Part shown: positions 32,048-41,000 of the stretch, in pieces
How positions within the stretch are numbered: position 1 is the stretch's first letter
Layout of the letters: each line of letters opens with the position of its first letter
Assembly (NCBI GenBank): GCA_965229335.1
Contig: OZ245874.1
Span: forward strand, 5,456,001-5,520,000
Length of the DNA stretch: 64,000 nt
From: JAFKFH01 sp017307375
Lineage (GTDB): Bacteria; Pseudomonadota; Alphaproteobacteria; Ferrovibrionales; Ferrovibrionaceae
Direction of reading: 5' to 3'
Position numbers and translations under genes: made by a program
Notes under the pieces: model-generated
The model's database searches: none
Told to the model about the DNA's origin: nothing
The model's input: the letters and a program-made list of their open reading frames with translations, nothing else

Positions 32048-33540
32048 GCATGGATACGGCAGGCATACCCCCTCTGGAACGAGCCGGCAGTGCAATTCCC
32101 GGCCTCGACGCCATCATCCACGGCGGTTTTTTCAAGGGCGGCGTCTACATCATCTCGGGGGCACCAGGTGCCGGCAAGACGGTGCTGGGCAACCATATCT
32201 GCTTTCGCCACGCCGAGAACGGGGGCCGCGTCCTCTATGTCACGCTGCTCGCCGAATCGCATGCCCGCATGCTGCAGCACATTGCCGGCTTCGCCTTCTA
32301 CGATGCCGAGGTCCTGTCGCGCTCGCTGACTTATGTCTCGGGTTTCGGCATCCTGCAGGAAGGTGGGCTGCGCGGCCTTCTGGACCTGCTGCGCCGCGAG
32401 ATGACCAGTCATCGGGCGACGCTGCTGGTCCTCGACGGCTTCGCGGTCGCCGCCGCGGCGACGCCGTCCGAGCAGGAGCTGAAGAAGTTCATCCACGAAC
32501 TGCAGACCTTCACGGCGATGCAGGACTGCCTGACCCTGTTGCTGACCAACGGGTTCCGCGGCGACTACCATGCCGAGCAGACGATGGTCGACGGCCTGAT
32601 CAGCCTGCATCGGCAAAGCTACGGCAACCGCGTGGTGCGCGAGCTGGAAGTCCTGAAGTTCCGCGGTTCCGATTTCCTGGTCGGCCGCCATTCGTTCCGG
32701 ATCGGCGCCGAGGGCATCACGATCTTCCCGCGGCTGGAGGCGCTGCTGTCGCACGGATCCGGCGACGACCGCTACCGCGCCCACTGTCTGTCGATGGGCG
32801 TGCCCGAGCTCGACGACATGCTGGGCGGCGGCCTGCCGTCCGGCACCACCACCATGCTGCTCGGCCCATCCGGATCGGGCAAGACGACGCTCGGCCTGCA
32901 TTTCCTCTGCGAATCGAGCCCGGCCGAACCCGGGCTGCTGTTCGGCTTCTACGAGACGCCGGTGCGGCTGCAGAAAAAGGCCGAGCGGCTGGGCCTGTCG
33001 CTGGCCCGCCCGCTCGAGGACGGGACGCTGGAATGCCTCTGGTACCAGCCGACCGAACAGCTGCTCGACGATCTCGGCGCGAAACTGCTCGATGCGGTGC
33101 GGCGGCGCAACGTCAAGCGGCTGTTCATCGACGGCCTGGACGGCTTCAAGCAGGCCTCGCCCAATCCCGACCGGCTGATCCATTTCCTGACCGCCCTGAC
33201 CAACGAGCTGGGCGTGCTCGGGGTCACCACGATCTGCTCGACCGAGACGAAAGTGCTGGTCGGACCGGAAGTGGTGACGCCGGTGTCCGGCCTGTCGGTC
33301 CTGGCCGACAACCTGATCCTGCTGCGCTTCGTGGAACTGCGCGCTCAGCTCTACCGTTTGCTGTCCATCCTCAAGGTGCGCGACAACGCCTTCGACGCCG
33401 CCTTGCGGGAATTTCGCCTGACCAGCGACGGCATCAAGCTCGCCGATACCTTCCGCAGTGCGGAAGATATTCTTAGCGGTGCCGCCAGGCTACAGGACTT
33501 GGACGACGACGGCTTGGGCAAGGACAAGAATTTGCGATGA
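32044..33540 (+). CDS. KaiC-like double-domain RecA-type ATPase
   Basis: 498 residues with two KaiC domains. CI has Walker A GAPGAGKT (39-46) and TLLAESH where cyanobacterial KaiC has the catalytic EE pair. CII has Walker A GPSGSGKT (274-281) and GFYETP. The C-terminal half aligns with cyanobacterial KaiC (ILLRFVELRAQLYRLL, LREFRLTSDGI, DTFRSAEDILSG). At the autophosphorylation position it reads GLS418-V419, so the Ser is kept and the neighbouring Thr is Val. Translationally coupled to the LOV kinase and the response regulator. Predicted hexameric ATPase, possibly timing or gating the light signal. No kaiA/kaiB here. Confidence 0.93.
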   Translation: MSMDTAGIPPLERAGSAIPGLDAIIHGGFFKGGVYIISGAPGAGKTVLGNHICFRHAENGGRVLYVTLLAESHARMLQHIAGFAFYDAEVLSRSLTYVSGFGILQEGGLRGLLDLLRREMTSHRATLLVLDGFAVAAAATPSEQELKKFIHELQTFTAMQDCLTLLLTNGFRGDYHAEQTMVDGLISLHRQSYGNRVVRELEVLKFRGSDFLVGRHSFRIGAEGITIFPRLEALLSHGSGDDRYRAHCLSMGVPELDDMLGGGLPSGTTTMLLGPSGSGKTTLGLHFLCESSPAEPGLLFGFYETPVRLQKKAERLGLSLARPLEDGTLECLWYQPTEQLLDDLGAKLLDAVRRRNVKRLFIDGLDGFKQASPNPDRLIHFLTALTNELGVLGVTTICSTETKVLVGPEVVTPVSGLSVLADNLILLRFVELRAQLYRLLSILKVRDNAFDAALREFRLTSDGIKLADTFRSAEDILSGAARLQDLDDDGLGKDKNLR

Positions 33541-33899
33541 CCCTCGTCCTGGTGGTCGATGACGAGTTCGGGGTAGCCGAAGTCCTGCAGTTCATCCTGG
33601 AGGAAGAAGGCTATCGCGTACTGACGGCCATCAACGGCAAGCAGGCGTTGGGGCTGATGGCCGGCGACCGGCCTGACGTCGTCATCCTCGACTTCATGAT
33701 GCCGTTGCTGGACGGGCCCGGTGTGCTCGCGGCGATGCAGGCCGATGACGGACTGAAAACCATCCCGGTGGTGATGATGAGTTCGCTGGACGAGGCGACG
33801 GTCGCGCGCCGCTGCCGCGATCATCGCGGCTTCCTGCGCAAACCCTTCAGGATCGAGGAGGTGCTGGGCGTCGTCGCGCGGGTACTGGGCCGCCGGTGA
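33537..33899 (+). CDS. Single-domain response regulator
   Basis: 120-residue stand-alone receiver domain (CheY/LovR size). The acidic pocket is in VVDDEF (D8, D9), the phosphoacceptor is D52 in ILDFMMPLLDG, the switch Ser is in VMMSS and the conserved Lys is in LRKPF. No output domain, so it acts by protein contact, as a phosphate sink or as a kinase modulator. The ATG overlaps the KaiC-like stop. Probable partner of the LOV kinase two genes upstream. Confidence 0.94.
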   Translation: MTLVLVVDDEFGVAEVLQFILEEEGYRVLTAINGKQALGLMAGDRPDVVILDFMMPLLDGPGVLAAMQADDGLKTIPVVMMSSLDEATVARRCRDHRGFLRKPFRIEEVLGVVARVLGRR

Positions 33900-33901
33900 C
33901 A

Positions 33902-33927
33902 GGCTGCGCCGGCATCCCGGCGCAGCC
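33902..33927 (+). terminator. Perfect hairpin after the LOV-KaiC-regulator operon
   Basis: GGCTGCGCCGG (33902-33912), a 4-base loop CATC and CCGGCGCAGCC (33917-33927) form an 11-bp perfect stem two bases after the stop. It lies between convergent genes and could end transcription from both sides, though no T-run is present. Confidence 0.55.
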
Positions 33928-33939
33928 CGTTCGGCCCGG

Positions 33940-34545
33940 TCAGCCGGGAATGCGGTCGGCCGCCGGCACGACGATGGCGAAGCGATCGGCCAGGGCGGCG
34001 AGCGTCGCCTGCTGCAACGCTGCGGCCGGCACCACCCCTTCGCCCCCGGCGGCTTCCGGCAGATCGCGGGTGGCGGTCGCCCCGGCCACGACCGTCGACC
34101 GATAACCGCGGTCGAGCGCGTCGCGCACGGTTGCCGCGACGCACATATGGGTCATGAAACCGGCGACGACCAGCGCCTTGCGCCCGGTTTTCGCCAGTTC
34201 CTCCTCCAGGGTCGTGCCCGCGAACGAATTGGGCAGACGCTTCTCGACCACGGTCTCGCCCTGCGCCGGGCCGATCCCGGCGAGGAAGGCGCCGCCCGGC
34301 CCCTCCCGGTCGAACAGCCCGCCTGCCGCGCCCTTGTGCGCAACATGGATGACCGGGGCGCCGGCATGGCGGGCCGCGGCCAGCAGGCGGCCGATCTCGG
34401 CCGCCGCGGCCTCCGCCCCAGGCAACGGCAGGCGGCCGGTCTGGTACTCGCCCTGGTGGTCGATGACGATCAGTACCGATTCCGACCAGGCCGGGGGCTC
34501 GGCGGGCGCACCCGCCATCTGCAGCAGGGTCATGGGACGCGACAT
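33940..34545 (-). CDS. Isochorismatase-family cysteine hydrolase
   Basis: 201 residues. The catalytic triad of this fold is present: D29 (VLIVIDHQ), K102 (VVEKRLPNSF) and C135 (THMCVAATVRDA), so it is a nicotinamidase/cysteine-hydrolase type rather than a true isochorismatase, which lacks the Cys. The substrate, probably an amide or carbamoyl compound, is unknown. It is divergent from the LysR at 34624 with a 78-bp gap, the usual pairing of enzyme and regulator. Confidence 0.9.
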   Translation of the reverse strand: MSRPMTLLQMAGAPAEPPAWSESVLIVIDHQGEYQTGRLPLPGAEAAAAEIGRLLAAARHAGAPVIHVAHKGAAGGLFDREGPGGAFLAGIGPAQGETVVEKRLPNSFAGTTLEEELAKTGRKALVVAGFMTHMCVAATVRDALDRGYRSTVVAGATATRDLPEAAGGEGVVPAAALQQATLAALADRFAIVVPAADRIPG

Positions 34546-34623
34546 CGCGAAACTCCTGTATGATTTGGACGGGCTGGATCCTGCCCTCTCGCCCGATCAT
34601 GCGATATTGGCTAGGATCGCACC

Positions 34624-35511
34624 ATGGCTGTGCAAAAACGCACGATGGGCGGTGACCCCTCCTGGGACGATATCCGGGCACTGGCGGCGGTGATCGAGGC
34701 CGGCACGCTGTCCGGGGCCGCCCGGCTGCTCGGGCTGAACCATGCCACGATCGGCCGCCGGCTGCAGGCGCTGGAGCGCGATGCCGGCGCACGGCTGATC
34801 GAACGCCGCGGGGATCGCTGGATCCTCACCCCGGCCGGCGAGACCCTGCGGGCGCCCGCTCTGGCGATGGCCGAGGCGGCGCGCGGCCTGGTGCGGCGCA
34901 GCGCGGCGACGCCGGGGCTGGTCGGGCGCGTGCGCGTCACCGCGCCGCCGCTGATGGCCGAACGCCTGCTGATTCCGCGGCTGGGGCCGCTGATGGTCGC
35001 GCATCCCGGCCTCGAACTGTCGGTCATCGCCGACAATCGCTCGCTGAGCCTCGACCGCCGCGAGGCCGAGATCGCCCTGCGCCTGGCCCGCCCGCGCGAC
35101 GGCGACCTGCTGGCCCGGCGGGTGGCAGTCATGGCTTATGCCGTATACGGTCTGGCCGGGCTGCCGCCGGATGCCCCCTGGCTTGCCTATGACGAATCCG
35201 ACCCGCTGCTTTCGGCCACGCCGGAGGCGCGCTGGCTGGCCGCGCGCCCGCAGCCGACGCCGATCGCGCTGCGCGCCAATTCCGGCGCCGCGCTGCTGGC
35301 CGCCGCGCTGGCCGGCCACGGCCGGGCGCTGATTCCCGTGGTGATGGCGGCCGACCACCCGGAGCTGGTACAGCTTGGCGGCGAAGCCGGCCTGCCGCGG
35401 CGCGAGATCTGGCTGTTGCGCCATCGCGACCTGCGCCAGTCGGCGCGGGTCGCCGTCGTCGCCGACTTCATCGCCGCGCTGTTCAGAACCGAACGCGCCA
35501 AATTCGGCTGA
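34624..35511 (+). CDS. LysR family regulator
   Basis: 295 residues. The winged helix-turn-helix lies near 15-75 (IRALAAVIEAGTLSGAARLLGLNHATIGRRLQALE) and the effector domain follows. It is divergent from the isochorismatase-family gene and its likely regulator. ATG 34624 was chosen; no strong ribosome-binding site is visible. Confidence 0.9.
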   Translation: MAVQKRTMGGDPSWDDIRALAAVIEAGTLSGAARLLGLNHATIGRRLQALERDAGARLIERRGDRWILTPAGETLRAPALAMAEAARGLVRRSAATPGLVGRVRVTAPPLMAERLLIPRLGPLMVAHPGLELSVIADNRSLSLDRREAEIALRLARPRDGDLLARRVAVMAYAVYGLAGLPPDAPWLAYDESDPLLSATPEARWLAARPQPTPIALRANSGAALLAAALAGHGRALIPVVMAADHPELVQLGGEAGLPRREIWLLRHRDLRQSARVAVVADFIAALFRTERAKFG

Positions 35512-35608
35512 CATGCCGCGGCTACATGGCTGGGTTGCGACGCCCGGCGCAGATATCGATCGGTCCAACGGGCACAATCGCGGTTCGCCCATCCCATTGC
35601 AGGTACGC

Positions 35609-36556
35609 ATGTCCGTTCCCTTCGATCGTCGCCTGGCCATCGGCCTCGCCTTCGGCCTGGTCACCACCCTGATGTGGGCCGGCTGGTCGGTGGTTTCGCG
35701 CCGCGCCGCGCTGGGCGGGCTCAGCGCCTTCGACGTCACCGCGCTGCGCTTCATCGTCGCCGGGGTGATATCCCTGCCCTTCCTGCTGCGCCGCCGTATC
35801 GGCCGCCATGGCATCGGCACCCTGCCCTGGCGGGCGATCGGACTGATGTTCATCGGCGCCGGGGTACCCTATTGCCTCATCTCGCTCGGCGGTTTTGCCT
35901 TTGCGCCGGCCGGCCATGGTGCGCTGCAGGTGCCGGCGACGGTGATGATCCTGACCACGGCCTACGCGGCATTCTTCCTGGGCGAGCGGCCGCGCCCGCG
36001 CGGGCTGGTCGGCCTCGCCGCCGTCATGGCGGGCGTCTTCGCCGTGGGGCTTTCGGGCCTGACGGGCGCGGTCGGTCCCGATGCGTGGCAGGGCCATGTT
36101 CTGTTCTTCTTCGCCGCGGTCTGCTGGGCGACGTTCACGCTTGCCGCGCGCATCTACCGGGCGGACGCACTGACCGCGACCGCCGCGGTCGCGGTCATCT
36201 CCGCGCTGGTCTACCTGCCGCCCTACTTCGCCGTCACCGGCAGCCGGTTGTGGCATCAGCCGCTCAACGAGTTGCTGCTGCAGGGGCTTTATCAAGGGCT
36301 GGTGGCCGGCGTGCTCGCGATCATCACCTTCACCAAGACGATCGAGGCGCTGGGCGCCGCCCGTGCCTCACTGTTTCCGACCCTGGTGCCGGTGCTGGCC
36401 AACCTGCTGGCGGTGCCCGTGCTGGGCGAGCCGCTGACACCCGCGACCATGGCCGGCATGGTGCTGGTCACCGGCGGCATGGTGCTGGCGATGTCCTCGG
36501 GCCTGCGGCCGCGCCCGACGCCGGGCGTGACCCCGGGCCGCGCCGGTGCTACCTGA
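35609..36556 (+). CDS. EamA/DMT family transporter
   Basis: 315 residues with ten predicted helices and two EamA repeats: SAFDVTALRFIVAGVISLPFLL in the first half and ARASLFPTLVPVLANLLAVPVLGEPL in the second. A metabolite exporter or importer of unknown substrate. It lies 97 bp after the LysR on the same strand, so it may be part of that regulator's unit. ATG 35609 begins at the first helix boundary. It is 27 bp upstream of the MacA-like gene. Confidence 0.88.
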   Translation: MSVPFDRRLAIGLAFGLVTTLMWAGWSVVSRRAALGGLSAFDVTALRFIVAGVISLPFLLRRRIGRHGIGTLPWRAIGLMFIGAGVPYCLISLGGFAFAPAGHGALQVPATVMILTTAYAAFFLGERPRPRGLVGLAAVMAGVFAVGLSGLTGAVGPDAWQGHVLFFFAAVCWATFTLAARIYRADALTATAAVAVISALVYLPPYFAVTGSRLWHQPLNELLLQGLYQGLVAGVLAIITFTKTIEALGAARASLFPTLVPVLANLLAVPVLGEPLTPATMAGMVLVTGGMVLAMSSGLRPRPTPGVTPGRAGAT

Positions 36557-36583
36557 AGGCGATGACAGGGATCACGGACTGAC

Positions 36584-37924
36584 ATGGCGCGCGGGCTGAC
36601 CGGCTGGATCGGCGGGCTGGCGGTGCTGGCAGCGGTGCTGGGCGGCGGCTACGCGCTGGCCACCCGCGACGCCGTCGGCAACGCGGAACGCAGCCCCTGG
36701 CGCACCGCGACCGTCGATCGCGGCGACATCGTCAATGCGGTATCGGCCACCGGCACGCTTTCTCCGGTCAACACGATCGAGGTTGGCTCGCAAGTCTCGG
36801 GACAGATCGCCGAACTCCATGCCGACTACAACAGCATCGTCCGCCAGGGTGACGTAATCGCCCGCATCGATCCGGCAAGCTATGCCTCCCGCGTCGCCCA
36901 GGCCGCAGCCGACCTCGATATCGCACGGGCCGGCGTGCTGGCCCAGGAAGCCGCCGTGGTCCGCGCCCGCGCCGATGCCGAGAATGCCCGCAACGCTGCG
37001 GCCGCCGCGTCGGCAGCCGGAGCGCGCATCGACGCGATGCTGCAGGATGCGGAACGCGAATACGAACGGCGCCGCAGCCTGCTCGAACGCGGCATCGCCT
37101 CGCCGCGCGACCGCGAGAAGGCCGAGACCGAGTTGAAGAGCCAGCGCGCCGCCAAGGCAGGCCAGGCCGCGACCGAGCGGGCGGCACAGGCACAGGCGCA
37201 ATCGGCCCTGGCCCAGATCCGTGCCGCCGAGGCACAACTCGAAACCGCCCGGGCCCAGGTCAAGCAGCGCGAAGCGCAGCTGCGCGCCGCGGAAATCGAC
37301 CTTGCCCGCACCGAGATCCGCGCCCCGGTCGACGGCGTCGTGCTCGACCGCCGCGTCAATGTCGGCCAGACCGTCGCCGTCTCGCTGCAGACGCCGGTGC
37401 TGTTCACCCTGGCCCAGGACCTGCGCGACATGCAGGTCGAAGTCGCGGTCGACGAGGCCGATATCGGCCGGGTCGCCCCCGGCCAGGCCGCGATCTTTAC
37501 CGTCGACGCCTTTCCAGGTCGCGAGTTCACCGGCCGCGTCAGCCAGCTGCGCAAGCAGCCGCGCACGACCCAGAACGTCGTCACCTACACGGTCATCGTC
37601 GCCACCCGCAACGACGACCAGCGCCTGCTGCCCGGTCTGACCGCGACGATCCGGATCGTCGCCGACCGCCGCGACGGCGTGCTGCGCCTGCCCGATGCGG
37701 CCCTGCGCTACCGGCCGCCGGGAGTTGCTGCGGCGCCGGCCGCCCAACCCCATGTCTATGTGCTGGACGGCGATGGCGAGGCACGGCCGCGTCCGGTGCG
37801 GCTCGGCCTGAGCGACGGCAGCTTCACCGAACTGACCGATGGGATCGGCCCGGGCGAGCAGGTCGTCATCGGCGGCGGCCAGCCCAGGACCGGCGGCGGA
37901 ACAGGCTTGCGCCTGGGATTCTGA
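36584..37924 (+). CDS. Periplasmic adaptor of a MacAB-type efflux pump
   Basis: 446-residue HlyD/MacA-like membrane-fusion protein. One N-terminal membrane anchor (about 9-26), a lipoyl half-motif (GTLSPVNTIEVGSQVSGQI), a long Ala/Glu/Arg/Gln-rich coiled hairpin (about 95-235), the second lipoyl half (EIRAPVDGVVLDRRVNVGQTV) and beta-barrel and membrane-proximal domains. It links the MacB-like permease to an outer-membrane channel; no TolC gene is in the window. Co-directional and 4 bp from the ATPase gene. Confidence 0.9.
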   Translation: MARGLTGWIGGLAVLAAVLGGGYALATRDAVGNAERSPWRTATVDRGDIVNAVSATGTLSPVNTIEVGSQVSGQIAELHADYNSIVRQGDVIARIDPASYASRVAQAAADLDIARAGVLAQEAAVVRARADAENARNAAAAASAAGARIDAMLQDAEREYERRRSLLERGIASPRDREKAETELKSQRAAKAGQAATERAAQAQAQSALAQIRAAEAQLETARAQVKQREAQLRAAEIDLARTEIRAPVDGVVLDRRVNVGQTVAVSLQTPVLFTLAQDLRDMQVEVAVDEADIGRVAPGQAAIFTVDAFPGREFTGRVSQLRKQPRTTQNVVTYTVIVATRNDDQRLLPGLTATIRIVADRRDGVLRLPDAALRYRPPGVAAAPAAQPHVYVLDGDGEARPRPVRLGLSDGSFTELTDGIGPGEQVVIGGGQPRTGGGTGLRLGF

Positions 37925-37928
37925 TCCC

Positions 37929-38618
37929 ATGACCCGCACCGTGATAGAACTCCAGGCGCTGCGCCGCGAATACCGGGTCGGCGCCGGTACGGTCGTCGCC
38001 CTGGACGATGTCGACCTGACGATCGAGGCCGGCGACTATGTCGCGGTCACCGGCCCCTCGGGTTCCGGCAAATCGACGCTGATGAACCTGATCGGCTGTC
38101 TCGACCGGCCGACATCCGGGCGCTATCTGCTCGACGGCATCAACGTCGCGGAGATGGATTCCGATCGCCTCGCCCAGATTCGCGGCGCCAAGATCGGCTT
38201 CGTGTTCCAGCAATTCAACCTGCTGCCGCGAACGACCGCGCTGGAGAATGTGGAGTTGCCGCTGCTCTATGCCGGCGTCAGGGCGCGCGATCGCGAGGCG
38301 CGGGCCCGGGCCGCGCTCGACGCCGTCGGGCTCGGCGATCGCATCGGCCATCGGCCGACCGAACTTTCCGGCGGCCAGCAGCAGCGCGTCGCCATCGCCC
38401 GCGCGTTGGTCAACCGCCCGGCGCTGATCCTGGCAGACGAACCGACCGGCGCGCTGGACAGCCGCACCGGCGACGAGATCATGGCCTTGCTGGAGCAGCT
38501 CAACCGTGCCGGCAACACCATCCTGATCGTCACGCATGACCGGAATGTCGCCGCACGTGCCCGGCGGATCGTCGGTGTGCACGACGGCCGCATCGTGTCC
38601 GATCGGCGGCAGCCGTGA
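37929..38618 (+). CDS. MacB/LolD-type ABC transporter ATPase
   Basis: 229-residue ATPase: Walker A GPSGSGKST, signature LSGGQQQRVAIARAL, Walker B LILADEPTGALD and the His in VTHD. The EPTGALD form is typical of the LolD/MacB/FtsE type. It is encoded separately from the permease, while E. coli MacB is a fusion. The following GTG overlaps its stop. Confidence 0.93.
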   Translation: MTRTVIELQALRREYRVGAGTVVALDDVDLTIEAGDYVAVTGPSGSGKSTLMNLIGCLDRPTSGRYLLDGINVAEMDSDRLAQIRGAKIGFVFQQFNLLPRTTALENVELPLLYAGVRARDREARARAALDAVGLGDRIGHRPTELSGGQQQRVAIARALVNRPALILADEPTGALDSRTGDEIMALLEQLNRAGNTILIVTHDRNVAARARRIVGVHDGRIVSDRRQP

Positions 38619-39847
38619 GGCTCGGCGCCAGCCTGCGCCCGGCCCTCGCCGCCCTGCGCCGCGCCCGCTTGCGCACAGGGCTGACGACGCTCGGTATCGT
38701 GATCGGCACGGCGGCGCTGATCGCGATGGCGGCGATCTCGGCCGGCGCCCAGGAACGCGTCCGCCGGCAGATCGACAGCCTGGGCGCCAATCTCGTGATG
38801 GTGCTGTCGGGCAGTGCCACCGCCGCCGGCGTCCGCCTGGGCGGCGGCTCGGGCCTGACGATCACCGCCGACGATGCGGCCGCGATCGCGCGGGCGATCC
38901 CGGACCTCGATGCGGTCGCACCGGTTCGCCGCGGCACCGTGCAGGCGGTGGCCGGGAACCGCAACTGGCAGGCCACGCTGCAGGGCATCACCGCGGATTT
39001 CCTGGTCGCTCGCGACTGGGCGGTCGTCGCCGGGCGGCCGCTGACATCAGAGGAACTGGCCGGCAGCCAGCGCCTCGCCCTGATCGGCGAAACGATCAGG
39101 CGAGAATTGTTTGCCGACGGCGATGCGGTCGGGCGACTCATCCGTGTCGGCAGCCTCGCCTTCACCGTGGTCGGCGTGCTCGAGGCCAAGGGGCCGAACC
39201 CGCAGGGTGCCGACCAGGACGACATGCTGCTGGTGCCGCTGAAGACCGCGATGCGGCAGGTGCTGGGCGACAGCGCCGCACGGCCGCGCACCGTCGACCA
39301 GATCGTGATCAGGGTCGCCGACGGCGCCTCGGTACCCGGCACGATGGAGGCGGTGCGCGAGTTGCTGCGCCGGCGGCATCGCCTGGGCGCGGAACGCATC
39401 GACGACTTCATCCTGCGCGACATGTCGGAGATGCTGGCGGTGCGCGAGGCGGCCGGGCGCGTTCTCGGATTTCTGCTCGCGGCGGTCGCGTCGGTGTCGC
39501 TGCTCATCGGCGGTTTCGGCGTGATGAACGTGATGCTGGCCGGCATCGCCGAGCGTACGCGCGAAATCGGCCTCAGGCTCGCCGTCGGCGCGCGGCCGCG
39601 AGACATCCTGGGCCAGTTCCTGATCGAGGCGACGCTGCTGGCCAGCGCCGGCGGATTGCTGGGCGTTGCGCTCGGCATCGTCGCGGCGATCGCGGTCGGC
39701 CAGTCGTTCGGGTGGCCGATCGCGATCGGTGCGGGCTCCGTCGGGCTGGCCCTTGCCGCGGCCGCCTCGACCGGGATCGGCTTCGGGATCTATCCCGCCA
39801 TGAAGGCGGCGCGGGCCGATCCGATCACGGCGTTGCGGACGACATAG
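38615..39847 (+). CDS. MacB-type ABC transporter permease
   Basis: 410-residue permease with one N-terminal membrane helix (TTLGIVIGTAALIAM), a large periplasmic MacB_PCD domain (about 45-270) and a C-terminal FtsX domain with three helices and the motif IAERTREIGLRLAVGARPRDI. Powers mechanotransmission with the adaptor and ATPase for export of a drug, peptide or lipid. GTG start (GTGA overlap). The last 23 bp overlap the convergent acetyltransferase gene. Confidence 0.92.
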   Translation: MRLGASLRPALAALRRARLRTGLTTLGIVIGTAALIAMAAISAGAQERVRRQIDSLGANLVMVLSGSATAAGVRLGGGSGLTITADDAAAIARAIPDLDAVAPVRRGTVQAVAGNRNWQATLQGITADFLVARDWAVVAGRPLTSEELAGSQRLALIGETIRRELFADGDAVGRLIRVGSLAFTVVGVLEAKGPNPQGADQDDMLLVPLKTAMRQVLGDSAARPRTVDQIVIRVADGASVPGTMEAVRELLRRRHRLGAERIDDFILRDMSEMLAVREAAGRVLGFLLAAVASVSLLIGGFGVMNVMLAGIAERTREIGLRLAVGARPRDILGQFLIEATLLASAGGLLGVALGIVAAIAVGQSFGWPIAIGAGSVGLALAAAASTGIGFGIYPAMKAARADPITALRTT

Positions 39848-40349
39848 CGGCAAGCCTGGCGATGCCGTCGCGATCGAGGCGGTTTACCGTCCAACCGTCC
39901 ATCGGCCGGGCGCCGATCGCCCGGTAGAAGCCGATCGCCGGCTCGTTCCAGTCGAGTACCGACCATTCCAGCCGGCCGCATTGCCGTTCCTGGCACAGCC
40001 GCGCCAGATGGCGCAGCAAGGCGAGGCCGAGGCCAAGCCCGCGATACTGGGGCCGCACGAACAGATCCTCGAGATAGAGGCCGCGCCGGCCGACGAAGGT
40101 CGAGAAATTATGGGTGAACAGCGCCACCCCCGCATGCCGCCAGGCGCCACCCTCGCCCGCGATCTCGGCAACCACCGCCTCGACCACCGGACGGTCGCAG
40201 AACAGTTCCGCCTCCAGCCGCGGCGCATCCATCTCGACCTCGTGCAGCAGGCGCTCGTACTCGGCCAGTTCGCGCACCATGGCGACGATCTCGTCGCAAT
40301 CGGTCCGAACGGCGGCGCGCAGCCTGGTGGCAGGACGGGTCATGGCCAT
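39825..40349 (-). CDS. GNAT acetyltransferase, SSAT/thialysine acetyltransferase-like
   Basis: 174 residues with the GNAT loop QYRGLGLG. The run LYLEDLFVRPQYRGLG plus WNEPAIGFYRAIGA closely follows eukaryotic spermidine/spermine acetyltransferase (SAT1/SAT2), suggesting acetylation of a diamine, polyamine or thialysine. With the Pot-type importer and agmatinase-like gene 20 kb away this fits a polyamine theme, without an operon link. ATG 40343 has better-spaced GAGG than ATG 40349. Confidence 0.87.
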   Translation of the reverse strand: MAMTRPATRLRAAVRTDCDEIVAMVRELAEYERLLHEVEMDAPRLEAELFCDRPVVEAVVAEIAGEGGAWRHAGVALFTHNFSTFVGRRGLYLEDLFVRPQYRGLGLGLALLRHLARLCQERQCGRLEWSVLDWNEPAIGFYRAIGARPMDGWTVNRLDRDGIARLAAMSSATP

Positions 40350-40390
40350 TTCCTCTTATCGCTTGCCGGCCCGCCAGCTAATATCCCGGC

Positions 40391-40942
40391 ATGGACGATT
40401 GGAACAAGGTTCTCGACTATTGGTTCTCGCCGGCCGCCGAACCGCACTGGTTCGCGGGCAGCCCCGCCTTCGACGACGACCTGCGCCAGCGTTACTCCGC
40501 GCTGTTCACGGCGGCAAGCCTGGGCGAGTTGGCCGACTGGGAAGCCACCGCAAGCGGGGCGCTGGCGCTCGTCATCCTGCTTGACCAGATCCCGCGCAAT
40601 ATCTTTCGCGATACCGCCCGGGCCTATGCGACCGACGATGCGGCCCTCGCAGCCGCCGACCGAGCGATCGCCCAGGACTTCGATCTCAGCCTGCCGGTCA
40701 AGCGGCGGCAGTTCCTCTACCTGCCGTTCGAGCATTCGGAAAACCTGGCCGACCAGCTGCGCGCCGTCGACTTCTTCGCCACCCGCACCGAGGACAGCGA
40801 AGGCCGCGACTATGCCGAGCGGCACCTAGCCGTCATCCGCCGTTTCGGCCGCTTTCCCCATCGCAACGAGGCGCTGGGCCGCCGCTCGACCCGCGCCGAG
40901 CGCGACTATCTGGCCGAACGCGCCGGCAAGGACCCATTCTGA
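40391..40942 (+). CDS. DUF924 family protein
   Basis: 183 residues, recognised by VLDYWFS, HWFAG, LALVILLDQIPRNIFRDTARAYATD, LPFEHSEN and RRFGRFPHRNEALGR. The family has a tetratricopeptide-like helical fold and no established function. It is divergent from the acetyltransferase by 41 bp. Confidence 0.92.
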   Translation: MDDWNKVLDYWFSPAAEPHWFAGSPAFDDDLRQRYSALFTAASLGELADWEATASGALALVILLDQIPRNIFRDTARAYATDDAALAAADRAIAQDFDLSLPVKRRQFLYLPFEHSENLADQLRAVDFFATRTEDSEGRDYAERHLAVIRRFGRFPHRNEALGRRSTRAERDYLAERAGKDPF

Positions 40943-41000
40943 CGGCACCGGAATCAAGTAGCCGGGGCGCCGCTCTCCGGTCTGACCCGTCATCGCCGGC

